In this document: positions 17,935 through 26,916 of the stretch, piece by piece
Numbering within the stretch: the first letter of the stretch is position 1
How the letters are laid out: the number at the start of each line of letters is the position of its first letter
Assembly: GCF_001411495.1 (NCBI RefSeq)
Contig: NZ_CP012983.1
Span: forward strand, 372,001 to 436,000
Reading direction: 5' to 3'
DNA: 64,000 nt
Origin: Burkholderia cepacia ATCC 25416
Lineage (GTDB): Bacteria > Pseudomonadota > Gammaproteobacteria > Burkholderiales > Burkholderiaceae
Notes under the pieces: generated by a model
Databases searched by the model: none
What the model was told of the DNA's origin: nothing
The model's input: only the letters and a program-made list of their open reading frames with translations
Position numbers and translations under genes: made by a program

Positions 17935-18840
17935 TCAATCAAGATAAGGCTCCAACACCCCCTCGATCCAGTCCATGAAGGCCCGGACGCGAGGCGACAG
18001 ATTGCGCCGATGGGCCACGACAAGCGACGCGGCGAGCGGCTCGGGACGCAAGTCGGGCAGCACCTCCACCAGCGCGCCGCTTTCAATGTAGTGCGCAAGC
18101 GTCGGATATCCCGCCTGGATCAACCCGAGGCCGGCCAGCCCGGCTGCATGATAGGTCTGCACACTGTTGACCTGCATCGCGCTCGGCAGCGGAAGCGACG
18201 CATAGCCGTCGCCGTCCGGGTATTCCCATCCGGCATGCCTGGCACCGAGTGTCAGCGTGTAGTGGATCATTCGGTGTCCCTGCGTGCGCAGATCATCGAG
18301 CGTGTGCGGTGTGCCGTACCGCGCCAGATAGCTCGGGCTCGCCGCATTGGTCATCCGCAGTTTTCCCAGCGGCCGGGCAATCAGCGTCTCGTCGACGATC
18401 GGCCCGAGCCGGATCACGCAGTCGAATCCTTCCTGGACGAGATCGACACGCCGATCGGTGCTCGAAAGTTCCAGTTCCAGTTCCGGATGCGCCGCCATCA
18501 GTTGCGGGAGTGCGGGAATCACGACGCTGCGTGCCAGCTCGGTGGGCATGTCGACGCGCAGCCTTCCCCGCAACGGTGTGCCGTTGCCGGAGAACATCGA
18601 TTGCAACTCCTGTACTTCGGCCAGCAGGTCGCGCGCGCGTGAATAAAAGGCGCGCCCGTCTTCAGTCAGCTGAACGCGCCTCGTGGTCCGGTGCAGGAGC
18701 GCAACGCCCACGTCCCGCTCGAGTTCACGGATCACCATCGACACACGTCCCTTCTGGATACCGAGGCTTTCGGCCGCGCGCGTGAAGCTCGTCATTTCGG
18801 CGACACGGGCAAAGATCAAAAGCGCGTCGAGGTTTTGCAT
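17935..18840 (-). CDS. LysR-family transcriptional regulator
   Basis: A 301-residue LysR regulator. MQNLDALLIFARVAEMTSFTRAAESLGIQKGRVSMVIRELE is the winged-helix region; RGRLRVDMPTELARSVVIPAL opens the effector domain, and SSTDRRVDLVQEGFDCVIRLG is the usual CrgA-group motif. It diverges from the flavodoxin-like and aldo-keto reductase genes at 18959 and 19632 with a 118-base gap and is their likely regulator. Confidence 0.93.
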   Translation of the reverse strand: MQNLDALLIFARVAEMTSFTRAAESLGIQKGRVSMVIRELERDVGVALLHRTTRRVQLTEDGRAFYSRARDLLAEVQELQSMFSGNGTPLRGRLRVDMPTELARSVVIPALPQLMAAHPELELELSSTDRRVDLVQEGFDCVIRLGPIVDETLIARPLGKLRMTNAASPSYLARYGTPHTLDDLRTQGHRMIHYTLTLGARHAGWEYPDGDGYASLPLPSAMQVNSVQTYHAAGLAGLGLIQAGYPTLAHYIESGALVEVLPDLRPEPLAASLVVAHRRNLSPRVRAFMDWIEGVLEPYLD

Positions 18841-18958
18841 TGTTCACCCAGGGAGTAACAGAACGTTCAATTTGTCATCGTTTATAACTCAGTTGTGGCT
18901 CGGTAGAGTGGCTTTCCATGTCGTCCACCGCGGACAACGCGAACGAAAGGAAGCACCC

Positions 18959-19549
18959 ATGACACCACACGCCTCTCCGGTCAACACAGTCGTCGTATTC
19001 CACTCCGGCCACGGGCATACCGAGCGCATGGCTAACGCTGTCGCCGAAGGCGCCCGCGCCGTGCTCGTCGCGATCGACAGCGAGGGAAACATTCCAGCGG
19101 ATGCCTGGGAAATGCTCGCCGGCGCGGACGCGATCCTGTTCGGCTTGCCGACCTACATGGGCGGCCCGAGCTGGCAGTTCAAGAAGTTTGCCGACGCATC
19201 CTCGAAGGTCTGGTTCGAAGGCGGATGGCGGAACAAGATCTTTGGCGGCTTCACCAACAGCGCAAGCATCAACGGCGACAAGCTCAACACGCTCGAATAC
19301 TTCTTCCTGCTCGCCGGGCAGCACGGCGGCATCTGGGTCAGCATGGACATCAAGCCGGCGAACGTGAAAGCCTCGATGCGTGACGACCTGAATCGCATGG
19401 GCGCCTATATCGGGCCGATGGCGCAAACGCCTGCCGATGCGTCGCCCGAGGAAATGTCATCGGGGGACCTCGAGACGGCACGCCGCCATGGCATGCGCGT
19501 CGCGACGATCGCCGGACAGTTTCGGTCCGGAACACCTCGAGGCAACTGA
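18959..19549 (+). CDS. flavodoxin-family NAD(P)H:quinone oxidoreductase (WrbA-like)
   Basis: A 196-residue flavodoxin-fold protein. VVVFHSGHGHTERMANAVAEGA is the FMN phosphate loop, ADAILFGLPTYMGGPSWQFKKFAD is the GxPTYxG element that marks WrbA-like quinone reductases, and FGGFTNSASINGDKLNTLEYFF follows. It would reduce quinones by two electrons in the cytosol. AAAGGA precedes the ATG at 18959; the longer upstream frame has no good start. It is followed after 82 bases by an aldo-keto reductase on the same strand, probably one operon under the divergent LysR. Confidence 0.92.
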   Translation: MTPHASPVNTVVVFHSGHGHTERMANAVAEGARAVLVAIDSEGNIPADAWEMLAGADAILFGLPTYMGGPSWQFKKFADASSKVWFEGGWRNKIFGGFTNSASINGDKLNTLEYFFLLAGQHGGIWVSMDIKPANVKASMRDDLNRMGAYIGPMAQTPADASPEEMSSGDLETARRHGMRVATIAGQFRSGTPRGN

Positions 19550-19631
19550 AATCCCGGCATGCGCGACGGGACGTGACGCAACGCAACGGACGCCGCCGCA
19601 TGCCATCCAGCCACGTTTGAAGGGAAGGGTG

Positions 19632-20687
19632 ATGAAATACAAGCAACTTGGCCGCACCGGCCTGTACGTTTCCGAGTTGTGCCTCGGCACGATGACGCTG
19701 GGCGGCAATGCCGATGCCGGCATGTGGAAGGCGATCGGCGCCGTCGAACAGGACGAGGCGAACCAGCTGATCGCCCGCGCGCTTGCCGACGGAATCAATT
19801 TCATCGATACCGCCGACATTTACTCCTTTGGCCAGTCCGAACGCATCGTCGGGCAGGCCCTCCGGGACATCGGCGTGCCGCGCAGCGAGATCGTGCTCGC
19901 GACCAAGACGGCCGGCGTGATGGGCCGGAAGCCCAACGAACAGGGGGCGTCGCGCGGCCACATCATGGATTCCGTGCAGAGAAGCCTGGAACGGCTTCAG
20001 GTCGACCATATCGATCTGTACCAGATTCATGCCAACGATCCCGTCACGCCGATCGAAGAGACGCTGCGCGCCCTCGACGATCTCACGCGGCAGGGGCTGG
20101 TCCGATATGTCGGCGTGTCGAATTGGCGCGCGGGCAGGATCGGCAAGGCGCTCGGGCTGAGTGCGGCGCTTCGCGCCACGCGCTTCGAGACGCTCCAGGC
20201 CTACTATTCGATCGCCGGACGTGACGTCGAGCGCGAACTGGTGCCACTCGTCGTCGAGGAGCAGATGGGGCTGCTCGTCTGGTCGCCTCTCGCCGGCGGG
20301 TTGCTGTCGGGGAAGTTCGGCCCCGGTACGTCGACCGACAGTGGTTCGCGGCGCAATCATTTCGATTTTCCGCCGGTCGATCTTGATCGAGCCTGGCCGT
20401 GCGTTGCAGAGATGCGCACCATCGCCGATGCGCACGATGTCTCGGTCGCCCGGATCGCGCTCGCGTGGCTACTTGCGAGGCCGCATGTCACGAGCGTGAT
20501 TGTCGGCGCCAAACGGATCGAACAGCTCGAAGACAATCTCGGCGCGGTCGACGTCGTCCTGACCGAGACCGAGCTTGCGCGTCTCGATGCCGTGAGTGCT
20601 TTGCCGGCCAGCTATCCCGGCTGGATGATCGAGCGTCAGGAGGCGGGCAGGCGCCCTCAACCTTTCCGGCGCGTCGCGTCGGAATAG
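19632..20687 (+). CDS. aldo/keto reductase
   Basis: A 351-residue NADPH-dependent aldo-keto reductase. MKYKQLGRTGLYVSELCLGTMTLGG is the typical opening, INFIDTADIYSFGQSE carries the catalytic Asp and Tyr, ATKTAG the Lys, and DHIDLYQIHAND the His. A TIM barrel ending with SVIVGAKRIEQLEDNL binds the NADPH phosphate. AGGGAAGG precedes the ATG. Likely co-transcribed with the quinone reductase upstream; it reduces aldehydes or ketones of unknown identity. Confidence 0.94.
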   Translation: MKYKQLGRTGLYVSELCLGTMTLGGNADAGMWKAIGAVEQDEANQLIARALADGINFIDTADIYSFGQSERIVGQALRDIGVPRSEIVLATKTAGVMGRKPNEQGASRGHIMDSVQRSLERLQVDHIDLYQIHANDPVTPIEETLRALDDLTRQGLVRYVGVSNWRAGRIGKALGLSAALRATRFETLQAYYSIAGRDVERELVPLVVEEQMGLLVWSPLAGGLLSGKFGPGTSTDSGSRRNHFDFPPVDLDRAWPCVAEMRTIADAHDVSVARIALAWLLARPHVTSVIVGAKRIEQLEDNLGAVDVVLTETELARLDAVSALPASYPGWMIERQEAGRRPQPFRRVASE

Positions 20688-20782
20688 AACCGGCGATCGC
20701 ACCTCAATCCAGTCGACGCAAGTCGTTGAAGATCGCCGCCCCGCGTTGAATCGCGTGTTCCCGTTACCAAAGAGAGATCGAC

Positions 20783-21073
20783 ATGCCGAAGGGTTATCTA
20801 GTCGCACACGTCAGCGTTTCGGACCCGGCCGCCTATGCTGCTTATGCAGAAGCCGCGGGTGATGCAATCAAGGCTTTCGGCCCCAAGGTCATTGCGGCCT
20901 GGGGGCAGTATGAAAACCTCGAAGGCGAGGCCCATGAGCGGCATGTGGTTCTCGAGTTCGATTCGTTCGCCGAGGCCAGGCGTTTTTATGAGAGCCCCGA
21001 ATACCAGACGGCCAAGGCACTTCGCGCCGGGGCAGCAACCGGGACCTTCGTCATTCTCGAGGGGGCTTCATGA
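20783..21073 (+). CDS. DUF1330-family small protein
   Basis: A 96-residue protein of the DUF1330 dimeric ferredoxin-like fold: KGYLVAHVSVSDPAAYAAYAEAAGDAI, HERHVVLEFDSFAEARRFYESPEYQTAKALR. No catalytic role is established for the family. AAAGAGAG sits before the ATG. It follows the aldo-keto reductase by 95 bases on the same strand and may be the last gene of that redox unit. Confidence 0.92.
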   Translation: MPKGYLVAHVSVSDPAAYAAYAEAAGDAIKAFGPKVIAAWGQYENLEGEAHERHVVLEFDSFAEARRFYESPEYQTAKALRAGAATGTFVILEGAS

Positions 21074-21216
21074 CGCTGACCACGACACGTTCGAACATGA
21101 GCGTCGTCGGTTCGATCTCGCGGCAGGGGGCCTCACGAATCCCGGCCGTCCTTCGCCGGAAGTGCCCGGCATTGCGAATGCGGGGACGCTGGCTTGCCGA
21201 CACGTCCTTGCGGTGA

Positions 21217-22245
21217 TCAATCATTCGGCTGAACGTCCGCCGGCTCATGCGACCGGACGAGCGGTGGCCTGACGATGATCTTGCCGATAACCTGGCCAGA
21301 TTCCTGAGCCTGGTGGGCTTCAACGATGGCGTCGAGCGCGAATTGCATGCCTATGGTCGGCACATAGGCGCCGTCCTCGAGGCATCGGCAGATCGCCGAA
21401 ACGGCTGCGGACTTGGCGGCCGCCGGGACGGTGTAAATGTAAACGAACCGGAATGTACAGCCTGCGATCATTGCGTCGAGCAGGGGAAGCGGCACCTGAT
21501 CGGCAGCGGATCCTACGGCGTACGAACTGATGATGCCGCCGTTGGCGAGGCAGCGCATATCGATGTCGAGGTTGTCTTGCAGACTGACTTCCACGATACG
21601 ATCGACTCCCCGCTGCCGTGTTGCCGACTTCACGATCGCGACCACATCCTGCAGCCGTCGATTGATCACGAGGTCTGCACCCGCACGCCGTGCGGCGTCT
21701 GCCTGCGCGGGCGTTGAAACGGTGGTCGCGACCCACGCGCCGGCCCATTTTGCAAGCAGGATTGCTGCGGTTCCGACCGCTCCCGCGCCGCCCTGGACGA
21801 GTATCGCGCGACCCTTGATGTCGCCGTCGGAGAAGAGGCAGCGATGGGCCGTGAGTGCCGGAATGCCCAGGCAGGCGCCGACCTCGAACGAAACATTGTC
21901 GGGCAAAGGAACGGCCTGTGCTTCCGGAACGACCGCATATTCCGCGGCCGTGCCGAAGGGGCGGCGATATTGCGCTTCGAACAGCCACACCCGTTCGCCT
22001 GTCCGTGTCGGCGCAACGCCGGCACCGACCGCGTCGATCACGCCTGCACCGTCTTGATGCGGAATGACCATCGGAAATGCGGAACGGCCGGAGAAGCCGG
22101 TACGCGCCTTGATATCGCTGGGATTCAGGCCCGATGCGTGGATGCGTACCCGGACTTCGCCCGGACCCGGTTGCGGAACCGGAAAATCCCCGAGCCTCAA
22201 CACTTCCGAAGCGTTGCCCTGACGTTCGTAATAAGCGGCCTTCAT
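21217..22245 (-). CDS. NADPH:quinone reductase-like, zinc-free medium-chain dehydrogenase
   Basis: A 342-residue MDR-superfamily enzyme of the zeta-crystallin/QOR type. MKAAYYERQGNASEVLRLGDFPVPQPGPGEVRVR starts a GroES-like fold; LNPSDIKARTG replaces the zinc-binding Cys/His, so no catalytic zinc is expected. ILVQGGAGAVGTAAILLAKWAGA is the NADPH loop. It would reduce quinones or other enones in the cytosol. It diverges from an HxlR regulator at 22389 across a 143-base gap with a dyad, the standard arrangement for HxlR-controlled quinone reductases. Confidence 0.93.
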   Translation of the reverse strand: MKAAYYERQGNASEVLRLGDFPVPQPGPGEVRVRIHASGLNPSDIKARTGFSGRSAFPMVIPHQDGAGVIDAVGAGVAPTRTGERVWLFEAQYRRPFGTAAEYAVVPEAQAVPLPDNVSFEVGACLGIPALTAHRCLFSDGDIKGRAILVQGGAGAVGTAAILLAKWAGAWVATTVSTPAQADAARRAGADLVINRRLQDVVAIVKSATRQRGVDRIVEVSLQDNLDIDMRCLANGGIISSYAVGSAADQVPLPLLDAMIAGCTFRFVYIYTVPAAAKSAAVSAICRCLEDGAYVPTIGMQFALDAIVEAHQAQESGQVIGKIIVRPPLVRSHEPADVQPND

Positions 22246-22355
22246 CGATCTGATCCCTTGAATGAGTCCGGTCGCCGGTTATCGGCGGCCGATGTAACGA
22301 TGCCGGGACTATCGGCGGTCGACCGCTTTTGCACAAGAAGGCACGTCTTTGATAT

Positions 22356-22377
22356 ATAGGGAAAGAAATTATCCTAT
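22356..22377. promoter_or_regulatory. putative HxlR operator
   Basis: ATAGG and CCTAT flank a 12-base A/T-rich centre (22356-22360 and 22373-22377) 12 bases before the HxlR start codon and within the divergent region facing the quinone reductase. Position and symmetry suggest autoregulation and control of the quinone reductase; not proved. Confidence 0.35.
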
Positions 22378-22388
22378 TGGGAGCCGGC

Positions 22389-22742
22389 ATGACATCTTCG
22401 GTTAGCACGTATCCGTGCTCGGTCGCCGCGACGGTCGATGTCGCGGGAGGGAAATGGAAGCCGCTGATCGTGCACTATCTGCTGGGCGGTACCAAAAGGT
22501 TCGGCGAGTTGCGCGGCTTGATCGGAGTGGTGACCCAGCGCTCGTTGACGTTGCAGCTTCGCGAGCTCGAATCGGACGGCATCGTGACCCGTACGGTTTT
22601 CGCCGAGGTTCCGCCCCGCGTCGAATACACGTTGACCGAATTCGGCAGAACGCTCGCCCCGGTGCTCGAGGCGATGAAGCAATGGGGCGATGCGTACCTC
22701 GCGCGACTGGAGCAATCCGCGGGGCGCCGGCCGTGTTCGTGA
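22389..22742 (+). CDS. HxlR-family transcriptional regulator
   Basis: A 117-residue HxlR winged-helix protein: YPCSVAATVDVAGGKWKPLIVHYLL has the N-terminal Cys and the GGKW motif, then KRFGELRGLIGVVTQRSLTLQLRELESDGIV and the wing RVEYTLTEFGRTLAPVL. GGGAG lies 8 bases before the ATG at 22389; a TTG 12 bases earlier overlaps that site. Divergent from the quinone reductase at 22245, so it probably represses it until an electrophile or quinone is sensed. Confidence 0.93.
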   Translation: MTSSVSTYPCSVAATVDVAGGKWKPLIVHYLLGGTKRFGELRGLIGVVTQRSLTLQLRELESDGIVTRTVFAEVPPRVEYTLTEFGRTLAPVLEAMKQWGDAYLARLEQSAGRRPCS

Positions 22743-22861
22743 GTGTCCCGTTGCGTCGCCGAGGGATGTCCGGACACCCTTGCCCGGCGAGTCGTTGAAA
22801 ACGCGCACGTGCCATAATTCGCCGGTTCCTGGGCTACCCGATGCATCGTGTCCTTCACGAA

Positions 22862-23284
22862 ATGATTTTGATCAGATCTCTTGCCGCCGCCAGCCTGTTG
22901 CTGGCGGGATGTGTTACAGCGGCGCACGCCGAAACGTATCCGCCGGAAGTGTCGAGAAACATCGACAAGCTCCAGTCCCGATGTGCCGGCAAATCCAACG
23001 ACCCCAAGGCGGCCGCCTGCATCGAATACAAGGCCACGCTGGCCCGCACCGTTCCACCCGCTGTCCAGGAGTTGATGCGTCAGGAAGAAGCGGTTGATGG
23101 CCAATGCAGGAACGGCGCGGCACCGAAACTATTGCCTGACGGGCAATATGCTCCGGGCAGTGCGTGCGCACAACGCGAGCTGATGATGAAAACCATTCGC
23201 CAGCACGGCTGGTGCTGGGGGCACACGGACATGGATAGCTATCATCCGGGTTGGGTGGTCTGTCATCCCGGCGAATGGCAGTGA
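22862..23284 (+). CDS. putative lipoprotein of unknown function
   Basis: A 140-residue protein with a lipoprotein signal: SLAAASLLLAGC places a lipobox LAGC with Cys17. The mature part has six further Cys, four of them spaced as possible disulfide pairs (SRCAGK, AACIEY, GQCRNG, SACAQR), and a Trp/His-rich end (HGWCWGHTDMDSYHPGWVVCHPGEW). An in-frame ATG at 22841 is an alternative start. I do not recognise the family; a periplasmic or outer-membrane anchored small protein is the safe reading. Confidence 0.72.
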   Translation: MILIRSLAAASLLLAGCVTAAHAETYPPEVSRNIDKLQSRCAGKSNDPKAAACIEYKATLARTVPPAVQELMRQEEAVDGQCRNGAAPKLLPDGQYAPGSACAQRELMMKTIRQHGWCWGHTDMDSYHPGWVVCHPGEWQ

Positions 23285-23525
23285 AGCCGGGCGAAGCTGT
23301 CGCTGAAACGCACGCGTGACGGCATCGGCGGCGTTCGCGGATGGTTGCGGATTCAACGAGCGAGGGCGACGGGTCGAGGATTGTGAACGATCGAGCGGCC
23401 CGTGCCGGACGACCTTTTGAATCCGCCGCCGAACCCGGTCGCTGCCTGGTTCCGCGACTGACCCGACCCGATCCGCTGAAGGCTATCGACAACGCTCCAC
23501 AGCCGCCGTACGCCGACACCAGTTG

Positions 23526-24596
23526 TCAGTCGGACGACGCCGGCACCTCATTTCCCTGAGCCGCACCGCATTGATGGCAATGCGGGAAGAAGAAGAAATT
23601 CCGGCCGCCGCATTCGCAGACATTGAAGAGTCGTAATCCGCAATGCACGCAGAACGTGGAGTCGTCGCCGCCGAGATTCCATTGTTTGTCGCATGACGGG
23701 CAGCGCTTTTTTTCGAGCGAACGAACGGCTTTTTCGTAGCCGATCGTGCGCGCGCGTTCTCCCTGATCCTGCTGCAATTCGAGCCGTTTGCGTTCGGCAT
23801 AGCGCTGAAAGGCCTTCATCATGTAAAGGCCGGCGAACACCGTGAGCGCAATGCCCACCAGGACCCGGACATAGCCGCCGAAATTCGGCAAGTACGGGAC
23901 CAGTTCGATGAAGAACGCGCTCAGTGCAAACAGGCCAAAACCGTACACGAAAGGCCAGTAGCGTATCTTGCGATAGCGTATGAACAACCAGATCGCAACC
24001 AGCAGTATCGGCAGCGTCAGCGCAAGCCGCAGTCCGAACACTTGCAACTCGTAGTGCCGTGTCGCTTCGTCGAAGCGCCGTTCGGCTGCTGCGTCCGCTT
24101 CGGCGATTTGCGTGTCTACTTGAGTCAGCTGCGATGCCAGCGCCCGTTGCTGATCGTTGATCGCATCGATCTGATGCTGCCAGTTGACCACCACGGCCTG
24201 GAGCGAATCCAGCTTGCGAGTTCTCGCCAGAATGTCGGGGTCCCTCGCACTGTCGCCGGTTACCGAGCGCGTTGCCAGCCAGTTGCGGAAGCTTTCTTTC
24301 TCGGCCGCCTACTCCTTCGCGGCGCGGCCGCGCGCGACCTCCATGGTGTCGGCCTTGTCGGTAAGCGCGTTGTGCTGCGCCTGCAGATTGCGCCGCGCTG
24401 CGTCCAGCCGCGCTTTCGTCGGCGCATCGGCGAATTGCTCGATGACGGGCGGGCCGCCCGTCGGGGCAAACGCCATGTCGCGGATCACGAGGCTGCCGAG
24501 CATGTTCAGAAAGACGGCGAAGATGATCGCGATTACCCATGAGGCGAGTCGCAGGAGCCGCGCGGGACTGGTCAGGCCGTCGCCGGAAGTCATCAT
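23526..24596 (-). pseudogene. zinc-ribbon membrane protein gene split by an in-frame TAG
   Basis: Two open frames, 24309-24596 (95 codons) and 23526-24194, lie in the same reading frame. The first ends at a TAG at 24309-24311, and the frame beyond it stays open and coherent through to 23526. Read through, the product has an N-terminal membrane helix (LASWVIAIIFAVFLNMLG), a long coiled-coil, two membrane helices (about LALTLPILLVAIWLFI and FGLFALSAFFIELV), then two zinc-ribbon-like CxxC pairs (CPSCDKQW, CVHCGL; CECGG, CHQCG). Codons either side of the TAG are Glu and Ala, so a single-base change from GAG or CAG is likely. An internal start at 24194 could still give the C-terminal part. Confidence 0.75.
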
Positions 24597-24686
24597 TGTT
24601 TTGCCTTGGTTGGAATGGTTCGCAGTGTTATCAATCTTGACACAATGGTCGACTGCCTCTGTTTGGCCGGCTGCCGCCCGATGCGG

Positions 24687-25147
24687 TCATCGCGGCGAAT
24701 CCAGGCCGAGTTGCTCCACTAGCTCAGGGAAGCCAAGCGACGTTGCCATCCTGGCAAAGGCATCCTGCTCTGTTGTCGATGCAACTGCAAGTGCCGCTGC
24801 GATCTCCTCAAGTGCGTTGACGTCGTCGTCCTCGGTGTGCAAGTTACTCCGCTGATCGATGTACCTCACGGCCAGTACAAGTGCCTTGGCTATTCCGTCC
24901 ATGTCGCCCTCAAAAGACCAAATGTGACGTGCACCATGTGCACCGAGAAGGTCGCTGCTTTGAAAAATTTCCAACGTCCGCAGTCGCGAGTCGTCGATTC
25001 TGTCTTATACCGTCTCTTTTCGGGAAGATTATTCAATGAGCAAAGCTTGCACATGAAAATTGCATCCTTGAATGCGGGGAAAGTATGAATAAATTCATTG
25101 CGTGCAGAATCAATATCAATCGACTGTGGAATTATTTGATATTTCAT
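24687..25147 (-). pseudogene. hypothetical protein gene with a single-base frameshift
   Basis: From the ATG at 25147 the frame reads MKYQIIPQSIDIDSARNEF... to about codon 50, then drifts into an unlikely sequence. A second frame, opening at a TAA just upstream of 24990, continues smoothly (DRIDDSRLRTLEIFQSSDLL ... PELVEQLGLDSPR). One extra A in the AA of CGGTATAAGAC (near 25001-25005) would join them as RYKDRIDD. The joined product would be about 153 residues, soluble and of unknown family. A sequencing error in the short A run would give the same picture. Confidence 0.6.
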
Positions 25148-25196
25148 CGTAAGCACGGATGCCACGTGATTGGCGGTTACAAAGTCACCAAGAGGT

Positions 25197-25706
25197 TCAC
25201 ATCTTCACGCTGTGGCGATTGACTTCTTCCTTGTGGATTTCGAAGGTGCATCGATCACCTGTCGTGGCTATCAGGCGAAACCCGCATTTTTCGGCGACGC
25301 GAAGAGAGGCTCGATTCTCGATAGCGCATGACGCCGTCATGCTCGTCATCCTGCCCGAGCCGAACGCGAGAACGAGCAGCGCACGAATCGCATGAGCCGC
25401 GTAGCCCTTTCCCCAAAAGTCAGGCAATAAAAACCAGCCACAATCAGCCGAAACGGAGTCGCGGATCGTGTAGCCGACACTCCCGATCATTCCCTTCACG
25501 TGCTGACATTCAACCGCGTAGAAGAAGCGTATCCGCTCCGCGGATCGTTGCTGTGCGATCGCGTCCGCCAACGCATGTTCACATTGCGCTCTCGTTCGCG
25601 GGAGCCACGACACGTAGCGGGCCACTTGCGAGCTCATCTGCAATTCGCAAAATCGCTCGATGTCGGACGGCACGTGTTCACGGAGTCGAACGGGACTTGA
25701 ATTCAT
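25197..25706 (-). CDS. GNAT-family N-acetyltransferase (RimJ/RimL type)
   Basis: A 169-residue GNAT enzyme. VRLREHVPSDIERFCEL starts the fold; GCGW... is followed by WGKGYAAHAIRALLVLAFG, the acetyl-CoA pyrophosphate loop, and CAIENRASLRVAEKCGFRL is the RimJ/L-type motif. It transfers acetyl from acetyl-CoA to an amine; the acceptor (protein N-terminus, antibiotic or metabolite) is unknown. Its base composition is lower in G+C than the porin and GGDEF genes nearby, in keeping with the decayed genes beside it. Confidence 0.9.
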   Translation of the reverse strand: MNSSPVRLREHVPSDIERFCELQMSSQVARYVSWLPRTRAQCEHALADAIAQQRSAERIRFFYAVECQHVKGMIGSVGYTIRDSVSADCGWFLLPDFWGKGYAAHAIRALLVLAFGSGRMTSMTASCAIENRASLRVAEKCGFRLIATTGDRCTFEIHKEEVNRHSVKM

Positions 25707-26916
25707 TCAGGTACCGGAAGCAGCCGGGCGCATTTCTGGAAAGGAGTCACACGCGGTCACGGAATCATCAAGGCCCGGGCAGCGGATGCGGAAGCGACGG
25801 GAACCTCGATGCAGCGAGCACTTCGAGAGAACGGCCTGCAGCGTCTGTCTCGGCGGGCTGGTGCCCTGCGATGCGAGTCAGGATACCTCGCTTACCGCTG
25901 CCATTTTGGCCCCGGCTCGACGTCGGATAGGGAGCGTCTGTCGTCAGCGCATAAGCGCTCCCGTTCGACACCAGGTTTTCGTCTGATCGTGGATCAGCGT
26001 CACGGCGCGGATCTTGCTGACGCGGTGTCCTCGGGCCAGTTCCTATAAGGGTAAGTCCGGCATGGCGCAACGTTATCAAACCAGATTAACTTATATCAAA
26101 CAATTTTTGACGCAAAATTATGTTCCTGATATGGTCTTTCGCACTTGCTAAGCGCGATCCGTCCACGTTGGTGCCCGGCGATTAGGTTCGCGTACTTCGC
26201 CAGCGGTTGAACCGGACGCTCAAGCAGCCTGTAATGGCGGTCGGTACGTCCAGACGGTCTTTTGTAGCAGGTGGAGCGTGGTCCGGTTTCGTCATCGCCG
26301 ACCTTGCTCGCAGGCATTGCACGGGCGCTGGACGTGACGACGCCGGACTGCTCCGAAATGCGATCGGGGAAGGTTCGGCTGAGCGCGGTGATCCGCTCGA
26401 GTTGTCCGGCTTCGCGGATTCGGCACATCGGTTCGCCGAATCATGAATACGGCGGGAGGACGTCAGTTCGAATGAATCCTCTAGTGCGCGCTCGTGGCCA
26501 AGGCGCGCCCGGAAATCACCGCGCAGGGGGCAAGTTTCTTCGCGTGATCGACGGTGAAGTTTCGCCGGAGCTGGAAGGCAAGGTATTGATGCAGCAAACA
26601 GGCGACTCGGCACATTCTCGATCCACGGTGCCGTAGGGCTGGAGCGACAACGGAAGCAAGGAAGCGGCTTTGATCCAGGTGGGGACGCCGCGATTGTTCT
26701 GATCGAAAGAGTGCCGGACAGGTCGAGATGCGCGATGCTTCTCCGCATGAAATTTTGAGGATGACGAAATGATTGATTTGATTATGCCGATTTGGCGAAT
26801 ATGACGCTGGCCGTTGCGGCCGAGACGACGCGCAGGCCGTGCGCCGCCGTCTGCATTCGAATACGACACAACCCGTTTCAAACAATCCCAAAACCACTCC
26901 TGACAGTGAAATACAG
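25707..26916. other. 1.2-kb stretch without an intact gene, holding a decayed regulator
   Basis: No intact gene can be supported between the GNAT gene and the porin. The only recognisable content is the XRE-cupin remnant at 26271-26636. The rest holds open frames without ribosome sites or family features. The last part must contain the porin promoter and 5' leader, but no clear -35/-10 pair stands out. Confidence 0.5.
26271..26636 (+). pseudogene. remnant of an XRE-family regulator with cupin domain
   Basis: The plus-strand frame reads ERGPVSSSPTLLAGIARALDVT, close to the end of XRE helix-turn-helix domains (IERGxxSPSxxTLxxIARALDV). Further on it reads NHRAGGKFLRVIDGEVSPEL ... QQTGDSAH, which follows the cupin pattern for this regulator class. 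The frame is closed by a TAG just upstream of 26271 and by the stop at 26634-26636, so the first half of the HTH and the cupin end are missing. Read as a decayed gene. The match is by eye. Confidence 0.45.

Noticed and set aside
26182..26748. 188-codon minus-strand ORF
   Set aside because: Ser/Pro/Arg-rich shadow antisense to the XRE-cupin remnant.
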